The notes under the pieces are model-generated. The model saw nothing but the letters and a program-made list of their open reading frames with translations, made no database searches and had not been told where the DNA came from. This document shows positions 61,961-64,000 of a stretch of 64,000 nucleotides of DNA, piece by piece. A program made the position numbers and the translations under genes. Every line of letters starts with the position of its first letter. Position 1 is the stretch's first letter. This DNA comes from Macrolepiota albuminosa (lineage: Eukaryota > Basidiomycota > Agaricomycetes > Agaricales > Agaricaceae): positions 1,542,468 to 1,606,467 of the forward strand of contig JAMWFC010000054.1 of assembly GCA_027475525.1 (NCBI GenBank), written 5' to 3'.

Positions 61961-64000
61961 CTCCCAGGTGGTCGTAATTACGATTACACACAGATGTACA
62001 ATCCTGACAAACACGGAGAAGAAGCAAAAGAGTATGCACGCGTGTGGAATGTCTACCTTGACGAAGCAGAGAGTCATGATGCAGACATGATTGAAAGCTT
62101 TCAGAGCATCCTTGAAAGTCTCCTTGTTTTTGTGAGTCTTGATGGACGTATATTCCTAGATGTCTTCCTAATTCCAAGACAGGCTGCACTCTTCTCGGCA
62201 GTCGTAACTACGTTTGTCGCTCAAACATCTCAAGTGCTCCAACCAGACAACGCGCAGATTATGGTGTCTCTCCTTGTCGAAACCAACCAATTATTGAGAG
62301 CCGCCGGAAATGGATCGAGCATCAATGCTGTCCCTGCAGCAACGCTAGGTCCCCAAAGTCGGACGCACACTTCCACAGATGCATGGGTGAATGGATTCTT
62401 TTTTACCAGTCTCGCTCTCTCATTATCAACTGCCCTCCTGTCTGTTCTAGCCAAACAATGGATTCAAGTTTGTTATTCCTTTGCCCTCTTTTAGGTAGTC
62501 TAACACAGTGAACAGGCTTATACTGCAACGGTTTCTGGTGATGCCAAAACTCGCGCTTGGATCCGCCAATTCCGCTTTGAGGGACTTGAGAAATGGAAAC
62601 TCAGCAAAATCATTGAGATTCTCCCATTAATCCTACATTGCTCAGTCGCCGTTTTCCTTATCGGACTAGCCCTCTATGTCTCGCAGTTGTCCCGTCCAAT
62701 ATGTGGAATCATTGCTGGGATCACTGCTGTCACATTTCTCTTCTACTTCGTATCCTCGGTGCTCCCCGCATTTTATTTGGCCTGTCCCTACCGTATCCCA
62801 TTGATATTCCCTCTAGCTCGACTTCTAAAGTTCGCTTTTAGTATGATAAAGTTCGCTTTTAGTATGACGAGGTGGAACTGCTTGCGTCTCTGGTATATGC
62901 TCACCAATCACCGTCGTCGCAGATTTTTCCGACCGTTTCGACCACAATCGATGCCAAGGCAGGCTCTGAAAGAAGCAGAGTTCGATGCAGTGTTGGAACA
63001 ATCACGTCCTGATGATAGTCTCGGTTACAACTCCTTGGACTGGGTTTTCAACCACTCATCTAACCGCTTTGTCCAAGAAATTGTCATTGAGGGGACTTGT
63101 GGCTTGCTTGATGAATGGTCTTCACTTAAAAAACAGGAATCTTTTGACCGTCCTCTGAGTAGATACCTTAACCCAAGCTCAGGAAATAGTCATTTTCTCT
63201 CTGCAGTCAAATATTCTTTATCAAGATTGCCAGATATGTATTCTGCATCTTCCATGGAGGACGAGATTGGAAATAACAAACATAGCCGACTGATTAAAAC
63301 TTTCATGACGACCTTTGATCTTAAGACTCTGCTAGACGAACCTACTGCTGGCTTCAAGGATTGGAAAGGGATAAGGTGTGTACTGTCTAGAGCTTATCGA
63401 GCGGCACTCGAAGACAGGAATCGTGTCCTATCTCGGTGGCTTCTGGATTTGGGCGGTCCCAACCTATTTCAATCTGGCAGTGATTGGGTCATGCGGCTCT
63501 TGCGCTTATGCATAGATGACGGTGATGAAGAAGACTTTCGTGAATTGGTGCATCGAGGAATAGACCTTACGTGTTGTGATTATGTTGGTTGGACCGCTTT
63601 GCATAATGCAGTCCTCGCAGGCAATCTGGGTGTGGTCAATGCCCTTGTTGAACGAGAGCCAGCTCTGATCTCTGCGCGAGCACACTCCGGATCTACAGCA
63701 CTTGACCTTGCCATTCTCACTCAGAGAAACTCTGATATTGCTGGGGTACTTTTGGATCATTGTGCCCAATTATCAAGTCAGGATGAACTCCACGATGAAT
63801 TGGTACATTTGGGACACCACGTGCCGAAAAAAGTGACGCTTTTGCTTGACCGCGGATGGGATAGGACGGTCAAGGATGCTGAAGGGAAGACACTGCTTGA
63901 CATTGCGCGCAGCAAAGGTGACGACACGCTTGTCGAGTACTTGGAACATTACCAGACTGTCCGGCGCGCCCCATATGGGATGACATCTCACACTGTGAAT
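61961..64000 (+). CDS. DUF6535-ankyrin membrane protein, partial
   Basis: Exon after a CCTATAG acceptor at 61961; introns at 62132-62181/2 (GTGAGT...ACAG, about 51 bp) and 62468-62515 (48 bp). After splicing, the frame is open to the window end. The N-terminal part matches the DUF6535 pattern: ARVWNVYLDEA, then LVFAALFSAVVTTFVAQTSQ across the first intron, then AKQWIQAYTATVSG across the second. Four membrane segments are visible (about 62183-62233, 62385-62460, 62610-62680, 62695-62780). The C-terminal part has ankyrin-type repeats (GWTALHNAVLAGNLGVVNAL; STALDLAIL; GKTLLDIARSKGD). A first exon was not located and the 3' end is outside the window. Role unknown; membrane location is inferred. 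Confidence 0.8.
62828..62868 (+). repeat. In-frame 21-bp tandem duplication in the DUF6535 gene
   Basis: AAAGTTCGCTTTTAGTATGA occurs twice, 21 bp apart, just after the last membrane segment, adding seven residues (KFAFSMI/T) without breaking the frame. Confidence 0.8.

Overview
The window looks like repeat-rich sequence from a basidiomycete mushroom (Agaricomycete). Host-type genes are AT-rich and have 48-60 bp GT-AG introns. Two different Ty3/gypsy LTR retrotransposons are present, one of them a chromovirus. The right end carries a DUF6535-type membrane protein fused to ankyrin repeats, a combination I associate with Agaricomycetes. Species cannot be named from this sequence.

Layout. (1) 1-20348 is repeated at 32367-52714 (offset 32366), apparently without a difference. 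Each copy holds: the right part of gypsy element A (minus strand); the right part of a gypsy element B LTR; a multi-exon gene cut by that LTR (gene D, minus); a short plus-strand gene model (gene E); a wrecked LINE-type retrotransposon; a tRNA-like/SINE remnant; a palindromic MITE; a 61-bp hairpin minisatellite lying in a multi-exon gene (gene F, minus); and the 5' part of gene C (plus). (2) 20349-20448 is a 100-N gap. (3) 20449-29363 is element B (plus strand, decayed gag-pol) with a spliced antisense Cys-rich gene between pol and the 3' LTR. (4) 29364-40384 is a complete element A nested in the 3' LTR of B, with a GGCAG target-site duplication and identical 265-bp LTRs. (5) 40385-52714 is the second copy of the block. 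(6) 52715-54150 is the rest of gene C, broken by a second 100-N gap. (7) 54151-61960 is gene-poor and AT-rich, with a small gene carrying a nonsense codon, an A/C-rich tract, MITE traces and degenerate repeats. (8) 61961-64000 is the DUF6535-ankyrin gene, running off the window.

Element A is the most interesting object. Its gag-protease and pol frames are the same frame separated by one UGA in a UGA-CUA context, which suggests stop-codon readthrough. A third 959-codon ORF on the same strand fills the env position but has no env features.

Assembly quality matters here. At 19 distinct places (counting the repeated block once), a 77-bp segment is written twice in unrelated sequence. One pair sits on the two sides of an N gap and one ends exactly at an LTR end. 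These look like unmerged contig overlaps (77-mer graph). They break several reading frames, and the same scars occur in both copies of the 20-kb block, so that block was probably placed twice by the assembler.
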